Source: Callorhinus ursinus
Lineage: Eukaryota; Chordata; Mammalia; Carnivora; Otariidae
Length of the DNA: 64,000 nt
Assembly: GCF_003265705.1 (NCBI RefSeq)
Contig: NW_020312848.1
Location: 53,610,765-53,674,764, forward strand
Direction: 5' to 3'
Numbering within the stretch: position 1 is the stretch's first letter; the number at the start of each line of letters is the position of its first letter. Below are positions 33,301-45,728 of this stretch, piece by piece. The position numbers and the translations under genes were made by a program. Under the pieces are notes generated by a model that was not told the DNA's origin, searched no databases, and saw only the letters and a program-made list of their open reading frames with translations.

Positions 33301-34330
33301 TCCTAAAAGTAAGTGTCCTGTCTTTATCTTTTCCTTCAATGACTGCCTATTCACCTTCCACCTTATCTATATTATGTTTATTCATTTAATTTTGATTTTT
33401 ACATTCTCTGACTGAACCTGCCTATAAAATGGATATTTTCAATTCAAAACTAGAAACAAATTTATAAATGTAAAAGGCGTTTGTCCTATCCCTGAATAAA
33501 TATGTTTTGAACTGTCCCCAGAATGTCAGCAAACTTAACTTTCATTGTGGCTTCAATTATTTTCAAGGTGAACTTTTATCTCAGTTCAATTTCTGTGACT
33601 TTATCTCCTTAGTGGTTTGTTAGGGATGTGGTAGAACCTGAAGCCTTCTGTGCTCCACCTTCTTAGATCTGGATGCTATTAACTGTTGGGGTGGGTCAGC
33701 CCAACAAGGGTAAATCTTGCATAGGCCCCGTTCTGCAGAGATAATAATGCTTACATGATTCACCCGATGTGGCTAAATGATAGTGAATCTAAGTTTTTAT
33801 TGGTAATTGGAGTACATCTATTTAGCAATTCTGGGGTCTCCCTTTACCTTCTACTCCATAAAGTTGGCAGGAGGATAATTTGAGAACCAAACTCATAGAA
33901 TAAATCTCCTGTAGATTAGCTATAATTAGTATTTATGTGTATATGTTTATACAAGCTTCAAAGCTTTGCATCTTGGGCATTCGTCACTGCAGGACGGCTC
34001 CAGTATTAGCTACCAAAACTAAAAATCCTGCTTTATTAAGGTGTAGGTTAAATCACTATTTTTCACACTTTTGAAACGGTATCTATACTACGTTCTCAAT
34101 GTTATTTTAATTTCCAAAATAAAATGAATATTGTGCCATAGTAAATCAAGGCAGTGGAACAGAACATTCCTTTGTTTCCATGTCTTACCTGTTTTGAAAA
34201 CTCACTGAATTAAATTTTGTCTCCAGATTACAAAGGCAGTTTCTCTGTCCTGGTTTAGATACGTCTGTTTTATCTAAAATTTTAGTTTTAGATTCCCATG
34301 CCTATCCAGTTCCCTGTTGACTAGTCAGTG
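30370..34330. other. Mostly single-copy stretch
   Basis: No gene recognised. A T run lies at 31097-31118, and just before it a weak antisense L2-like piece ('cacatttatgaagcacatac', about 31035-31092). A weak sense L2 tail is at 32915-32990 ('gtgtctccagtcaatagtaa', 'gtgcttaataggtgttta'). A 17-base direct repeat occurs at 31452 and 31485. Between about 33630 and 34020 the sequence is less AT-rich and single-copy. Frames at 31249-31734, 31945-32133 and 32709-33073 are short and unrecognised. Confidence 0.45.
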
Positions 34331-34334
34331 AAAG

Positions 34335-34462
34335 AATACATTCATTCAACAAATATTTATTGACTGCCTACTACGTGCAAGGAAGCAGGTTGGGTTTTTT
34401 GGACTCAAAAGTGAATTGAGCAGACAAGCATCCCTGTCCTTGCGGACTTCATGCGGTTTTAA
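34335..34462 (-). mobile_element. L2-type 3' end, antisense
   Basis: 'attcattcaacaaatattta', 'ttgactgcctactacgtgca', 'tgagcagacaagcatccctg' and 'tccttgcggacttcat' clearly follow the reversed L2 terminus. Confidence 0.8.
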
Positions 34463-34464
34463 CC

Positions 34465-36055
34465 AGAGCTAGGTTGCTAATTATAGTGATGTATGTATGT
34501 ATCTCTGAAAGCGGTTTCATAGTATTTAACCTTTGCAGAGCCAGCTTTTTAAAAATCTAAGCTGTTTCCTTTCTTAATATTTGTAACATCTGCACTCAAA
34601 TGATAACAATATGATGTTCCTCTTGTGTAAATGCCTGCTGGAAAATGCCTTCTGAGCCCTTCCTAAGTTTTGTTAGGAATAGAATAGCTGTTCATATAGA
34701 ATATGGACTGTCTGCCTTCTGAAAAGTAACTTACCTGTTCCCCAGAAGCCCATGGTTGTTTCTTTTATCCTGCTAGCTTACATCCCCATTACCCAACAAC
34801 TGTAATTAAACTTAGGCGTTTGTTGTTTTGCTGGGGTTTTGTTGTTTAATTATTCTCAGTGAAGTGTTGGTTATACTATCAAGGCTTTGTAACCGATGAG
34901 CAATTATTTGCTTACTCTTACCTGGCTAGAGTTAACTAGCTTGTTTCTAGATAATAAAATAATTCTTACTTCTCACCATTCCCCAAGAAGACCTATGCTG
35001 TATAATATGAAAACAGAACTGAAAATGTTAGTGCGGTTTTTACTTTTGTGCATCAGTTTACACATTATGACCTATATAACAAATGTATTTTATTTACTTC
35101 AGATATTTTTAGTATATCCTTCCAAACTGTGGGAGTCACAAGACTAAGGATTTGTGTTATGCTATTTTGTGGTAGCATTCAAAAGACACTTATTTTACAC
35201 TTAAGCTTTGTACAATGTAATTTTTTTCTTTTTTGTTTAAAAAACAATTAAATGATAGTATTTCTTTTAGGACATATCTTCATTTTTGTTAATTAAAAGA
35301 CAGGAGGGTAGAAAATAGTAACAGAGAGTTCCAAGTGACATTAGAACACTAAATCTCTTTCTTGAGTATCAGCGAGTTCTTAGAAAAAATAAACACAACA
35401 AAACTAAACCACCTAGTAATTGTTCTCTTCATCGAATACAGTTCTTAAAGAAAACAGGTCAAACCCTTTGTGAATATCAGAGTGATGATCTCTCCTACCA
35501 CAACAAACGTTAAATAAATTCGTAATGCACTTTAAAAGGCTAGAAGAAATGTGTAAATGTGAACCACATAGGGATCCTTTTATCCAGAAATTGTTCTTTG
35601 ACTTAAATTAAGTGCTGCCTATATATATTCATATATATACCATGTTGCTCAGTACACTGTGATAACTATTCATTACATATTCCTCATTATACTGCACACT
35701 GTGAAAGCAGGGTTATGGTTTTATCTTAGAGCCTGGTCAGCCAATCAATGTGTGTGAATGTGTGTATGCAAGAGAATTCTAATTAGCCTCTTTAGCTCTG
35801 GTTTTGCCTTTTCCTTTACTGGCTTAAGTTGTTGTTGCTGTTTTTTAAATTAAGTGATCATTATGAGAATTGTGATCAGTAATCTATGACATAGTTTATA
35901 TTTTCTTTCTTGAGCTTTAAGTTACTAAAATAATACATACTTATTTAAGTAATATAAATATTAAATAATAATGATAAATTAATGCTTATTTAAATAAAAT
36001 AACATTTGAATAAAAATGCAACTGTGTATTATTGTGGTGATAACGTATTTGTTTA
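34465..36055. other. Single-copy stretch, no gene seen
   Basis: No gene or clear repeat. Frames at 34896-35147 and 35048-35251 overlap in different registers and lack motifs. A short 'tatatatattcatatatata' lies near 35620. Confidence 0.45.
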
Positions 36056-36059
36056 CTTT

Positions 36060-37290
36060 TAAAATTAGCTTCTTTTGTATTTAATTTTGACTTTTATCAA
36101 AGAAATACATGCACACAGTTAAAAAAATCAAATGACAGAAGGCTTACTATAATGAAAAATAGCATTCTTCTGCCTTGTGTCTTCCTACTACCCAGGCCAA
36201 CTATATAGAAGTAACAAGTTTCTGGCATTCATATCCACAATTTATTTTATATATCCATAATTGCAAATGATGTGCTTATTGCTAGTTCTTGATTTATCTA
36301 TTTTTCGAATTGATATAATGAATAATGAATTAATTTCAAATGAATAATGAAAATGGAGAAAGTAGTGAGAGAAAAGATGCAAATAAAAAAATTGAATAAA
36401 ATCTAAGCTAACATATTCTACAGTCGATATCTGCATAGGGTGTTTTGGGTCCATAAACAACAGGTAAGTATTTTAGGTATCCCAAATTACTTCAAAGAAT
36501 AACTGTATTATTTATGCTTCCATTACCAGTAAACAAGAGAGTACTCATCTTTCTGTATTCTTGCCAACACAGTGTAGAATCCAGCATTCAAATGTGTGCT
36601 CTTCTGATGGCATGAAGCGGTATCCTACTGTTTTTTTTTTTAATTTGCATCTTCCCTTGAACATTTTAAACTATACTTGATAGCTGTTCTAGCTTCCCCC
36701 CTCTGAGAAACTGCCTGTTCAGGATTTTTGCTCATTTTTCTATTAGTTCTCTCTGAATATATATTTTAATATTAATTCCTTGTTCGTTTTAAGTCTTCTC
36801 TCAGTTTATTTATAAAATTTATCTATGGTATCATTCATTGAAAAATTTTCATTTGGTTTGGCCAGATCTATCAATTTTATGCCTTACTATTTTAGGTCTT
36901 GTTTCAGAATTATTTTTTAATTTTAGGTGTCAAAAATAGTCACCTAAGTTTTTCTATTAGCTTTGAAAAGATAGCTTTCACATTTAAAACTCTTTAATCT
37001 CACTGGAATCCAAATTTGTACATGGTATAAAATAAGGAGCTGAGTTTATTTTTTGCCATATATAGATGGTTTTTCTTTGTCCATACAATAACTCAGCACC
37101 AACCTTTTCTTTTACTTTGTGATGTTACCTTATATAAAACTCTGATTGCTATGTGGGTTTATTTCCAAACTCTATTTCCCTGTCTGCACCTGGCTTTAGC
37201 AGTAAACCTAATATTTGGTAGAATGGATTCCCTCTCTTTGTCCTTTATTTTTGAAGTTTACTTTGAGCTATAGCATATACTTTTAAATTG
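36060..37290 (-). mobile_element. L1 LINE relic, antisense, 3' part
   Basis: 'aaagaaatacatgcacacag' starts the reversed 3' UTR. The ORF2 3' region then follows as 'tttttaatttgcatcttccc', 'gatttttgctcatttttcta', 'tcatttggtttggccagatc' and 'ctgattgctatgtgggttta'. Strongly eroded and AT-rich. A strong donor-like 'caggtaagtat' at 36458-36468 lies within this span. Confidence 0.7.
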
Positions 37291-37294
37291 GGTT

Positions 37295-38685
37295 CGTGGA
37301 TTTTATTTAAAAATCTAGAATTTATAGATTGATTTGGGAAAATTTGTTATCTATGAAAATGGGAAGGAGAAAATAAGCCAATATGGAATTAGGAAATAAT
37401 TTAGATTGCTACATATTAATAAGAAATATATTTCTTTTGGTGGCATATAGCAGGCAAAAAATTATTATGGAAGAAAGATTAACACAAGGAAAATTAAGAG
37501 GGGAGCCTGCTCATGTGCAAAATTTTATCATTAAGAGACAAACGAACAATAGAAGCAATAGAGAAAGACTGCTAGAATGTGAAGAACAGGCATTTGAATT
37601 GCCTTAATTTTTGTGACTTTGAGTTACCTTGATAACTAAAATAATGGTTTCAAACTATGCTTTGCAGAATACCTAAGACTTTGTAGAATACCCCCAGGGT
37701 ACCTGAGAAAAGAACGGGTGGTATTGAGTACTGGGGGCTCTGATTCAACCAGAATACTTGAATACTTCATTTTTATCTGTGTAACTAGTTGACCCGTCAC
37801 TAAGATTTTATTGGAAGAAAGGAATTTTAGCCAGAAGTGTTTGGGAACAATTTAAATAAAATTAGTGAAATGTCTAAATGGTATATGATGTCATCCATCC
37901 TTTTCAATGCCTGTGAAAGGCATTGCTAATAGAATACAGGACTCCTTCTGCTAGACTCAGATTTAATCTCCATATAGCTTTCCATGTGGTGACTATCAAT
38001 CAATCAAGTTGGTGTGTCAATCAAAATCCACTTATTACCTATGTACTATTAAATTCTGTAATTTCGTTGGTCCTTAAGAACACTTATTTTAGCCTAAGAA
38101 AGGTATGAGCTAATTCTTTCAGATTAAAGAAGGAAGAGACTAGAAAAGAGAGTCGTTAAGTAGGAAATGGGTCTAGGAAATACTCATTCAAATAACCGTT
38201 AAGGTAATAACCCTTACATTGCAATTATAAGGAGAAAATGCTTACTACCAATGTGTTAATTGTGGAAAGGCCTACAAAGCTCGTTAAGTATGTGTTGAAG
38301 AGGCAATTGAAATCAGTCGTGTTTTCATTTGGGAATCTTGAGACATAAATAATTGTATTCTATAAATTATAAAATTTAATCACCAAAAGTTTAAACCTGC
38401 CAAATCAATGTAAGAGTGGGAGATAAAATCTGCATCTCTTAGAAATGCATCCCATGCTGTCTCTGTGGTCCTTGCTTTGGTTCAAACAATGGATTTTAAA
38501 CTTCTCGAAATTAAAATATAGAAAAGCATTTTCATACACATTTGAAGACTTCCAAAGCAATGAATGCATTAACAATTATCTTTATTTGAGTTTGAGTATG
38601 TTTTATGTGCTATGAAGTCATTGAACTAATTGTGACATAAATTTAAAATTAATTTTTAAAGTACTGACAGTTATTTGTTTCTATT
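37295..38685. other. Single-copy stretch, no gene seen
   Basis: A 74-codon frame at 37383-37607 is charged at its C-terminal half but matches nothing I know. No repeats recognised. Confidence 0.45.
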
Positions 38686-38690
38686 AATAG

Positions 38691-38781
38691 GGCTATTCTA
38701 ATGTGATGCTGGGATTGAGTTTACCCAGGACTCCATATCAAGGTTGACTCAAAAGTCTTGTGGAAGATCTGGGAGAAATTC
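38691..38781 (+). other. Candidate non-coding exon (weak)
   Basis: A 91-base segment in single-copy DNA is bounded by an acceptor-like 'tttgtttctattaatag' and a strong donor 'attc|gtaagtgg'. All three frames of the 91-base version contain stops. A second acceptor-like 'gagtttacccag' at 38728 would give a 53-base exon (38729-38781) open in one frame, but I recognise no protein in it. It could be an untranslated or lncRNA exon, or chance: GTAAGT occurs many times in 64 kb. Confidence 0.2.
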
Positions 38782-38789
38782 GTAAGTGG

Positions 38790-39980
38790 CCTTTTGACAA
38801 TTCTTTTTGGTTTGTTGTGCTTTTGTCTGTTTTTCTAGTGTTTATTTTATTCTTTAATTTTTTGGTTAGGTATCTTTGCCCAGATGTTAAAGTTATTAGT
38901 GAACCACAGAGACTTGTGGTTCCAATAGTATGACTATAGGAATATTTACCACTGTCGCTTCTCTTGCCTTTCCCATTTCACTCCTTGCTGTGCTTTCCCT
39001 TCCTATTAAACTTGGTTTCTTTTTTTTTTTTTGAAAATTATTACAAATTTATGCAGAAGATGAATTTGGTTTTGAACTATTGAAAGGAAATGATTAGTCA
39101 AGAAAAGCACTGGATTATTTTTGGTTATCATTATGTGGTTTTTTTATCCTCATGTTTTCAGTATTACTTTATTAAGATTGAGTTGATGTTGAGGTTTTTG
39201 GGGGAATCTAGAAATGCCAAAAATAAAGAGAATAATGTACTGGTAATGATATTTTTTTGAAACTTTGATTTTTCTTATAAACTTTTTGAGATCCAGCAAA
39301 TCAGCTGTTTAGAAAGCATTTGTTTTTGTTTGTTTTTAATGTTGTACTTCTTTAAATCTAATGGAACTTTTCCTCGATGTTTACAGTGTCAATTTAGAGA
39401 ACTTTAAATCCATTGTTTGGTATAAAGCAAGGGTCACAGACATGGCATGAGATGCATTTCCAAAAGGTGTAGATTTATTTCCCACTCTTACTCAATATAC
39501 AATGTTTCTGTAAAATTATTTTTTCAATGTCACCACTGAACTATGGTATCAGTCAAGCAGTATGTTTACAGCTGGCCAAATCTGTAAAAATATAATTATA
39601 AAAAGAAAACTAAAAGAAATTTTAGGTGAGAAGTTTATATTATTTCTCATCCTAGTCTTAACCCCAAAGAGAAGGGAACCATGGTGTCTGTTTTTTTCTG
39701 AATTATTTTTATTTCTTTCCCACCCCACCCCAGAATTCTTTATCAGTGGGGTTCACCGAAATTGTAGGACAGGCCTCAGGATCCTTGTTCTGCCTATATT
39801 GCTCTACCCATTTCTGAAACTTTCTCCAGATGGAGGTTGCATATCTTCCCTAAGAGATATTTTTTCAGTGTGCTTGAATTATATAGTCAAATATTTCTCA
39901 GGCATTTTACCTACTATTTTGCCTGTGGACTTCTTATTTTGTACCAACTTTATTATTTTGCCAGATATAGAAAGAAAATG
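38790..39980. other. Single-copy stretch holding the longest non-repeat frame
   Basis: A 139-codon plus frame at 39562-39981 is hydrophobic and Phe/Leu/Ile-rich, with no signal peptide layout I trust, no domain and no recognised family. In AT-rich DNA of this length one frame of this size is about what chance would give, so I do not call it a gene. Confidence 0.4.
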
Positions 39981-39984
39981 ATTC

Positions 39985-40200
39985 CACATTTATTTAGGAC
40001 TTAAGATTTTTAAAGCACTTTGGCAACTTTTTACTTCATTTTACTCTAACTAAACTCATAAATTTTACTCTTGCATTGCTTATGACATAAGGATGACCTT
40101 ATCCTATGTTTAGTAAGTGGGGAAACCAAAACACAAAGAATTTAAATGATTTGGAAAAATTAATATAGCCTGTTGTGATTTTATAGTTAATAATAAATAA
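39985..40200 (-). mobile_element. MIR fragment, antisense (weak)
   Basis: 'catttatttaggacttaaga', 'taagtggggaaaccaaaaca', 'aaagaatttaaatgatttgg' keep the order of reversed MIR blocks, with much erosion. Confidence 0.4.
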
Positions 40201-40714
40201 TAAACAATTAGGTATTACTAGACTATCTACTAAAGCCCAATCATTTTTTTTTCTGGGTTAAGTCCTTTATGCTTACTATAGACAGTGGCTTTGTTGATAT
40301 ATTCTGTCTTTGTAAGACCTTTTAATATTTAAATCCTCATTTTTTGAGTAATAGGACATTTGTTTTAATAATAGTAGGGCGATTTAAGACTTGTAAGTGG
40401 CAGTTACCTGACAATGAACATCATGAAACCATGAAAGAAATGATTTTTAGAAAATAGAGTCTTTTTCCCAGAAGGGAAACATATAAAAGTTAGTTCTCAA
40501 AACTGCTTCTGTAACTTGTTAATTAGACTTTTTCTAGGTGAATGCTTCTAGTAGTTTTTATATTTTTAAATGAAGACCAGCCACGTATTGGTGGAAATAA
40601 TGCATATGCAAAATGGCAGTGGTTCATCTTAATGAAAAAATACATTCTGAAAAAGTGTTTTTTTCTTGGGAATATATACAATTATGGACCCTAGAGCTGG
40701 AGGCATTATGACAA

Positions 40715-40935
40715 GAGAAGAGTGGCATGATGGAGAGGCAAGGATTTGGGAGTCAGGTGGATCTGGTTTTACATCCCTCTAGCCATATGCTAGCATTTTT
40801 AATCAACTTTGGTTAATTTCCTTAAATTGTTGCACATCGGTTTTCAGACTGTAAAACCAGGGACAGATATAACGGTTTGTTGGATTATTGTAAAAATTTA
40901 GCACGATACGTAGCTGTTTTCAAGAAATACCAGTT
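40715..40935 (+). mobile_element. MIR SINE, sense
   Basis: 'gagtggcatgatggagaggc', 'tttgggagtcaggtggatct', 'ggttttcagactgtaaaacc', 'gttggattattgtaaaaatt' follow MIR from its head to core. Confidence 0.8.
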
Positions 40936-41029
40936 TTTTTCTTCAATTGCCACTGTTGTGTTCCCTCCCCTCCCCAAATCCCTAAAGTGAATACTTGGTT
41001 GAATCTTCCTCTTTTTAAGCAATTTCTTT

Positions 41030-41090
41030 AGTATTATCCCCATTTTATCTCTCAGAGAGGTTAAATAACTTGCCCTAGCCTCTACTTCTA
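41030..41090 (-). mobile_element. MIR fragment, antisense, short
   Basis: 'agtattatccccattttatc' followed by 'agagaggttaaataacttgc' is the reversed MIR core. Confidence 0.7.
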
Positions 41091-41519
41091 AAATGGTAAC
41101 TAAAATGTTATTTCATATAACTTAAAACTGAAACCCATTGTGTGTTTGGGTCAGCGGGTGATTGGCTGAGTGTGGATGTATATGTGTGTGTTTTACTTCA
41201 TCATAGTCACAATTATTTTCAGAGTTTCCATCATAAGAGTATTAAATTCAATTAAAATATAAGTTTTAGTTCTTTCAGTGTACTAGAAATAAACTTTATT
41301 CTCATACTTAGAGAAATTGCTATAAGCTTCATAAATACTTGTTAAAAATTAAGCATCATACATGACAATATATTGGCTCAAATTTTCAAGTTATTGAAAA
41401 GTAAATGGACCAAAGAGGAAGCTGATTTGGCTGACGGGGGTCTGGGTCAGTGATTTCTACTCACGGCACGCTGATACTCCTTAGCAAGAAATAGAGTGGA
41501 CAAAACTGCAATAGACAGG

Positions 41520-41712
41520 CTATAGAGTGTAGCTTTGAGAATGGAGGCTTGGAAATCAGACTGCCTAGATTTGAAGCTTGGGTCCAGGACAGACTTACTG
41601 TATGTGAAACCACGGACAAACCATTTAAACTCTCTAACCCTTAATTTCTGAGTCTAGAATATAGAGATAATAGTACCTACTTTACAGAGTAGGCTTGAGG
41701 ACTACGTGTATA
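41520..41712 (+). mobile_element. MIR SINE, sense
   Basis: 'tagagtgtagctttgagaat', 'ggaaatcagactgcctagat', 'aatagtacctactttacaga' and 'taggcttgaggactacgtgt' match MIR from head to core. Confidence 0.88.
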
Positions 41713-41909
41713 AATTCATATAAACATGTATAAATTCATAGCAAACATTAAAAAAATTGGGTGTTTTATTTCCTATTGTATTAATATCACAAGTTGACTG
41801 TAGTTTCAGGCTATTTAGCGAATATGCTGGATAGCTTCTAACTTTGGTCCAAGAAATGGTAAAAATGAGATAATTCTGTAAAGGTGATTTTTGTGCTTTG
41901 GTCAGCATG

Positions 41910-42465
41910 TGTATTAGTTTTCTATTGCTATATGACATATTACATATTTAAAAGCTTAAGACATATACTTTTGTTAACTTACAGTTTCCATGGGATAGGA
42001 GTTCAGGTACAGTTTAGCTCAGGGCCTCGTAAGGCTGCAATCAATATATTGACCAGGCTTCATTTTCAAATGGAGTTCAGCATTCTTTTCCAAATTCAGT
42101 GGTTTTTAGATGAATTTAGTCCATCGGGGTTGTAGGACTAAGATCCTCAGCTCCTAGAGGCCATCTACAGGTCTCATGCATGTGACCCTCTCCATATGCA
42201 GTCCACATTATAGTAGCTTGCTTCTAGAAAGCCCGTAGGAGAGTCTCTACTGTGTGATAGCAAGATAAAGCCATATGTGTATATGTATGTGAATATAGAG
42301 TATGTATACATGTATTAATAATCATTGAAGTGACATCCCATAACCTTTGCCATATTGTATTGGTTAGAAGCAAGTCATAATCCTGCCCACATAAAAGAGG
42401 AAGCAATTCTATAGTATATGAACATGGGGGCCACCCTAGGAGGGTCTGTCTGCCACAGCATGATA
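41910..42465 (-). mobile_element. MaLR (MLT1-type) LTR, antisense
   Basis: Opens with 'tgtattagttttctattgct', the reverse of the MLT1 3' terminus, then 'aacttacagtttccatggga' and 'gttcaggtacagtttagct', and ends near 'gtctgtctgccacagc'. No internal retroviral sequence follows, so it is a solo LTR. Old and diverged. Frames at 41884-42135 and 42224-42487 lie in it and are not genes. Confidence 0.7.
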
Positions 42466-42599
42466 AACTTCTTAATTTAAAATTCATATAATCTATTACT
42501 TTAGATGTTTACAATTGGGTACTATTTAATAAAAAGGAATATTGTCATTAATTGGAAACTTTTATTCTCAGTTATGCTTATGGTGTTACTGCTAACAGG

Positions 42600-42950
42600 T
42601 CATTCCTCCCTGTCTAAGATTTATCCATTATTTCATGCTGGCTAACCGAAGGCTAAATGCAGCCTACCCTGGTAGTTTATACTCTCCAGAATCTGCCAAA
42701 ACCCAAATACTAACCTTTTCTCTCCATTATTCTGATATAGACACCTTGAACTACTTGCCTTACACTTGCCCACCTTTTTGTCAATTCACATCCTATTGTT
42801 TTTTCTTTTTCTATCTCTTTAAGGCACATTTACATCTCTACCTCTTCCATTGTACTTGTCCTGTTTCTTTCCTCCTTTCCAGCCAGCTCAGGGCTTTTCC
42901 TGCAGAGCATCATACCTTTCCATAGATTTCATCACTGTCCTTGGCCTTGT
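42600..42950 (+). mobile_element. Possible L2 fragment, sense (weak)
   Basis: C/T-rich 'catgctggctaaccgaagg', 'ccagctcagggcttttcctg' resembles eroded L2, but I cannot anchor it to a fixed landmark. Otherwise single-copy. Confidence 0.3.
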
Positions 42951-42954
42951 GGGG

Positions 42955-44075
42955 AATATAAGGATTAATATTATACTGAATAATGGTCTCTAAAGTAAAT
43001 GTAATTTGATAAGCATGTATATTTGTACGATAGTGAGCCAGGTGAGAAGAAAATGTGAAATGTTTAGATTTCACCTATAATACTGGTTTTCTAATATGCA
43101 GAGGCCCCTTTTAATCTCTTGCTTGTTGATCACATCAGTGTTAGAGAATTGTACATTTTTGGCGTTGGGTAGGTCTGGCTGCTGGTCTGGTACTGGTTCT
43201 TTTGTAGAAGAGCTGTTTGGAGTAGTTAAAAACACTCTTTTACAGAATCTGAGCTTGCAGAATCTATTCTACTAACCTATCGTGCTAGGTTTCTGTTACT
43301 CTTCTTTAATGTTGTAAAGGACAGAATTATATGGAAGCATTTGGATATATGAACACATATTTGGGGTGTTATGCTTTAAAATGTTGAGTTCACTAGAAAA
43401 TAATACATTTGGTCTCCAGAAAAGTGGGTTGAGAAGTATATATCTGCAAGTAATAGAGCAACATTTTTTTATAAACTCATATTAAACTGTTATTCCAAGT
43501 TTCACTCTTACTGATTCTACTGTGATCATAGAACCTGGGCAGAAATACAGCATTCCACCTTTAAAAAAGGTGGAAACTTATTTCTATCAAAAAAAAAAAC
43601 GAGTTTACATTTATAATTTTAAGTTTGCGGTTTGGAGTGATCCACTAATAAAATTTCTGATACTATTATACACAACATCAAAATATGGATTTTAACTGGC
43701 CTGCTTTTCAATTCAACTGAACATTAAGTACACTTTTAATGGTCTTATTTGCTGGAAAGAATACCATTACAATAATCTGCCTTTTACAGCCCATATCAAA
43801 TATGAACCAGCATCACTTATTACAAAGTTTGTGCTTTGGGAGACATTTTCACGGCATCTATCAGTACTGCCCCACATTTCTTGGAATTAGTCTTTAATGA
43901 TATCATTTTCCAAAATGAGTTGTTGCTCAAACTTACTGATTGTTTTGTGGTTAAAATCTGATCCAGCAGCTATATTTAAAATGTCATACAAATTTGTAAG
44001 GAAAGATTCCCTGAAACTACTGTTACATTAGTAATTGTATGAAAATATTGTAGAAGAAATGTGATGCAACTTGAT
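42955..44075. other. Single-copy stretch
   Basis: No gene or clear repeat. A perfect 9-bp inverted repeat with a 5-base loop lies at 43553-43575. Confidence 0.45.
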
Positions 44076-44079
44076 TTTT

Positions 44080-44560
44080 TTTTTTTTTTTAGTTTTTCCC
44101 CCCTATATAATATCTGAGGGATGAACAAAAAACCTCATTTTTAACTGTTGGCAATTCCAGTTTTTACCATTGTCTGCTGGAGAACAGAGGACTATTACTG
44201 TAGGTGTCATGTAAACTAAACTTGGAGGCTGAAGCCTTCTTTGAGCTGTCAGCCTTATTAAGGAGCTCTTCATGTGTTGAACCCAGCACCCGGCATTGTA
44301 TAAGTGATGCATGGGAGAGCCTGGGGAGACCTTTCTCTCTCTTCACTGTGGCTTTATTAGGTCTGGCTCACATGTTCGTTGTTGCTCTGCCTATCCAACT
44401 TTCTAGCTGCAACTCACAGCACAGTAGGTCTAATATAGATTGATGCCTTTGCCTCAAGACTGATTGAAACTTGTGTCTCAGAGTTGCTGATGCTCGCTGA
44501 ACCATTTTATTGAAGATAAAGTAAATAAAATAGATTGCCATATGAGAATTCTCTGAAATC
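44080..44560. other. Single-copy block, candidate conserved non-coding element
   Basis: After a T run (about 44076-44091), roughly 460 bases stand out from the AT-rich surroundings by more even base composition and absence of recognisable repeats. Short frames appear on both strands (44103-44312 minus, 44164-44346 minus, 44204-44443 plus, 44368-44562 minus), reflecting fewer stops rather than a gene. Conservation cannot be judged from one sequence, so an enhancer-like role is only a guess. Confidence 0.3.
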
Positions 44561-44564
44561 AAAT

Positions 44565-45715
44565 GGAATAATTTGGCAGGTTTAAGCCCATGAAGAAGGC
44601 AAAGCGGTGAAACAGATGTGAATACTTTTTATGTTCACTATATCAGGGGATAAATATTCTTGTTATATTCATAACAAATATTCATATTTGTCCCTACAAT
44701 TAAATGTTAACCATAATTCTCAATTGCCATATTATTTTTGGTCTTAAACAATGGGTCCTCCGTAAGAAAGTTACGTGAACAAAAACTTTTGAGACTACAA
44801 TATTGTGATGATTTTTTTCTTTGCCTTTTTCTGCTTAAGCGCATGGATCAGTAGCCTCAGATTATTTAATAAACAACACAAATGATTGGATTTGCCAAAG
44901 TGCACTCTAGAATCTTAAGGTTGGAAAATAACAGTAAACCTTAGCCTACTAAAAGATGCTAGTAATCTTGAGTGTTTTATTCATTAGAGTATGTGTTCAC
45001 ATGAGAGCAACCTTTTTTGGAAATAGTCCTATGAAGTTTTTTTGTGTTTTGCCTTTTTTTTTTCTTTACTGTAACTATTAGGTTTATATAAAGAATTTTA
45101 AAATATGTGTTTTGTGTATATTATCATCTGAAATAATTTAGGAGGAAAAAAGAAGTTAAAGTGACCTTAGCATCTTGAATTCTGTGAAATCATAATGACA
45201 ATAGTATATGATACCATAATATATATTGACATTTAATTTGTAAATTATAAGGATCTGAGCACTTGCCTGAAGATATGTGAAAAGTCTGATGCAGAAAAAT
45301 GAAGATCTCTTATTTGATTGCCTGGGTCAGATTAAAAGTAAATATTTACAGAAGAAAGATCAATAAAAAGGTTTTGTTGGAAAAGTTTCTGAATTTGCTA
45401 ATTAAATATAGCATTTCTCGTCAGCCTTATAAAGAATCTGTCAAATAAATACTTTCTTCTGTAATTTCTCTTGTGTTTTTTCCAAATGCAAAATAGTTTT
45501 AGTTTATACCCCTCTTAGATGTATAGTTCATTTAAAAAATGTGCTAATACATTTTATTCATTTGTTTCTTAGATAATGATTCATGCTTACTTTTTAGTTA
45601 TATCCATTAAATGCATTTTTCTTGTCTCTAGGTACCCAGTAGCCCATCAGTTCTCACAACTATGGACTATTTATGTTATAATAATTTCAACTAACTCTGT
45701 CATCAATTAGATACA
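44565..45715. other. Single-copy stretch, no gene seen
   Basis: No gene or interspersed repeat recognised. A polypyrimidine acceptor-like 'ttttcttgtctctag' ends at 45631 but no donor follows at exon distance. Confidence 0.45.
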
Positions 45716-45728
45716 AAACATGCATTTT

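Noticed and set aside
36420..36470. Exon-like 'attctacag ... caacag|gtaagtat'
   Set aside because: Inside the span of an antisense L1 relic, with a weak acceptor and only about 40 bases between the signals.
44103..44562. Overlapping short frames on both strands as a small gene
   Set aside because: Frames overlap in different registers and strands, without a shared motif or splice context; lower stop frequency from base composition explains them.
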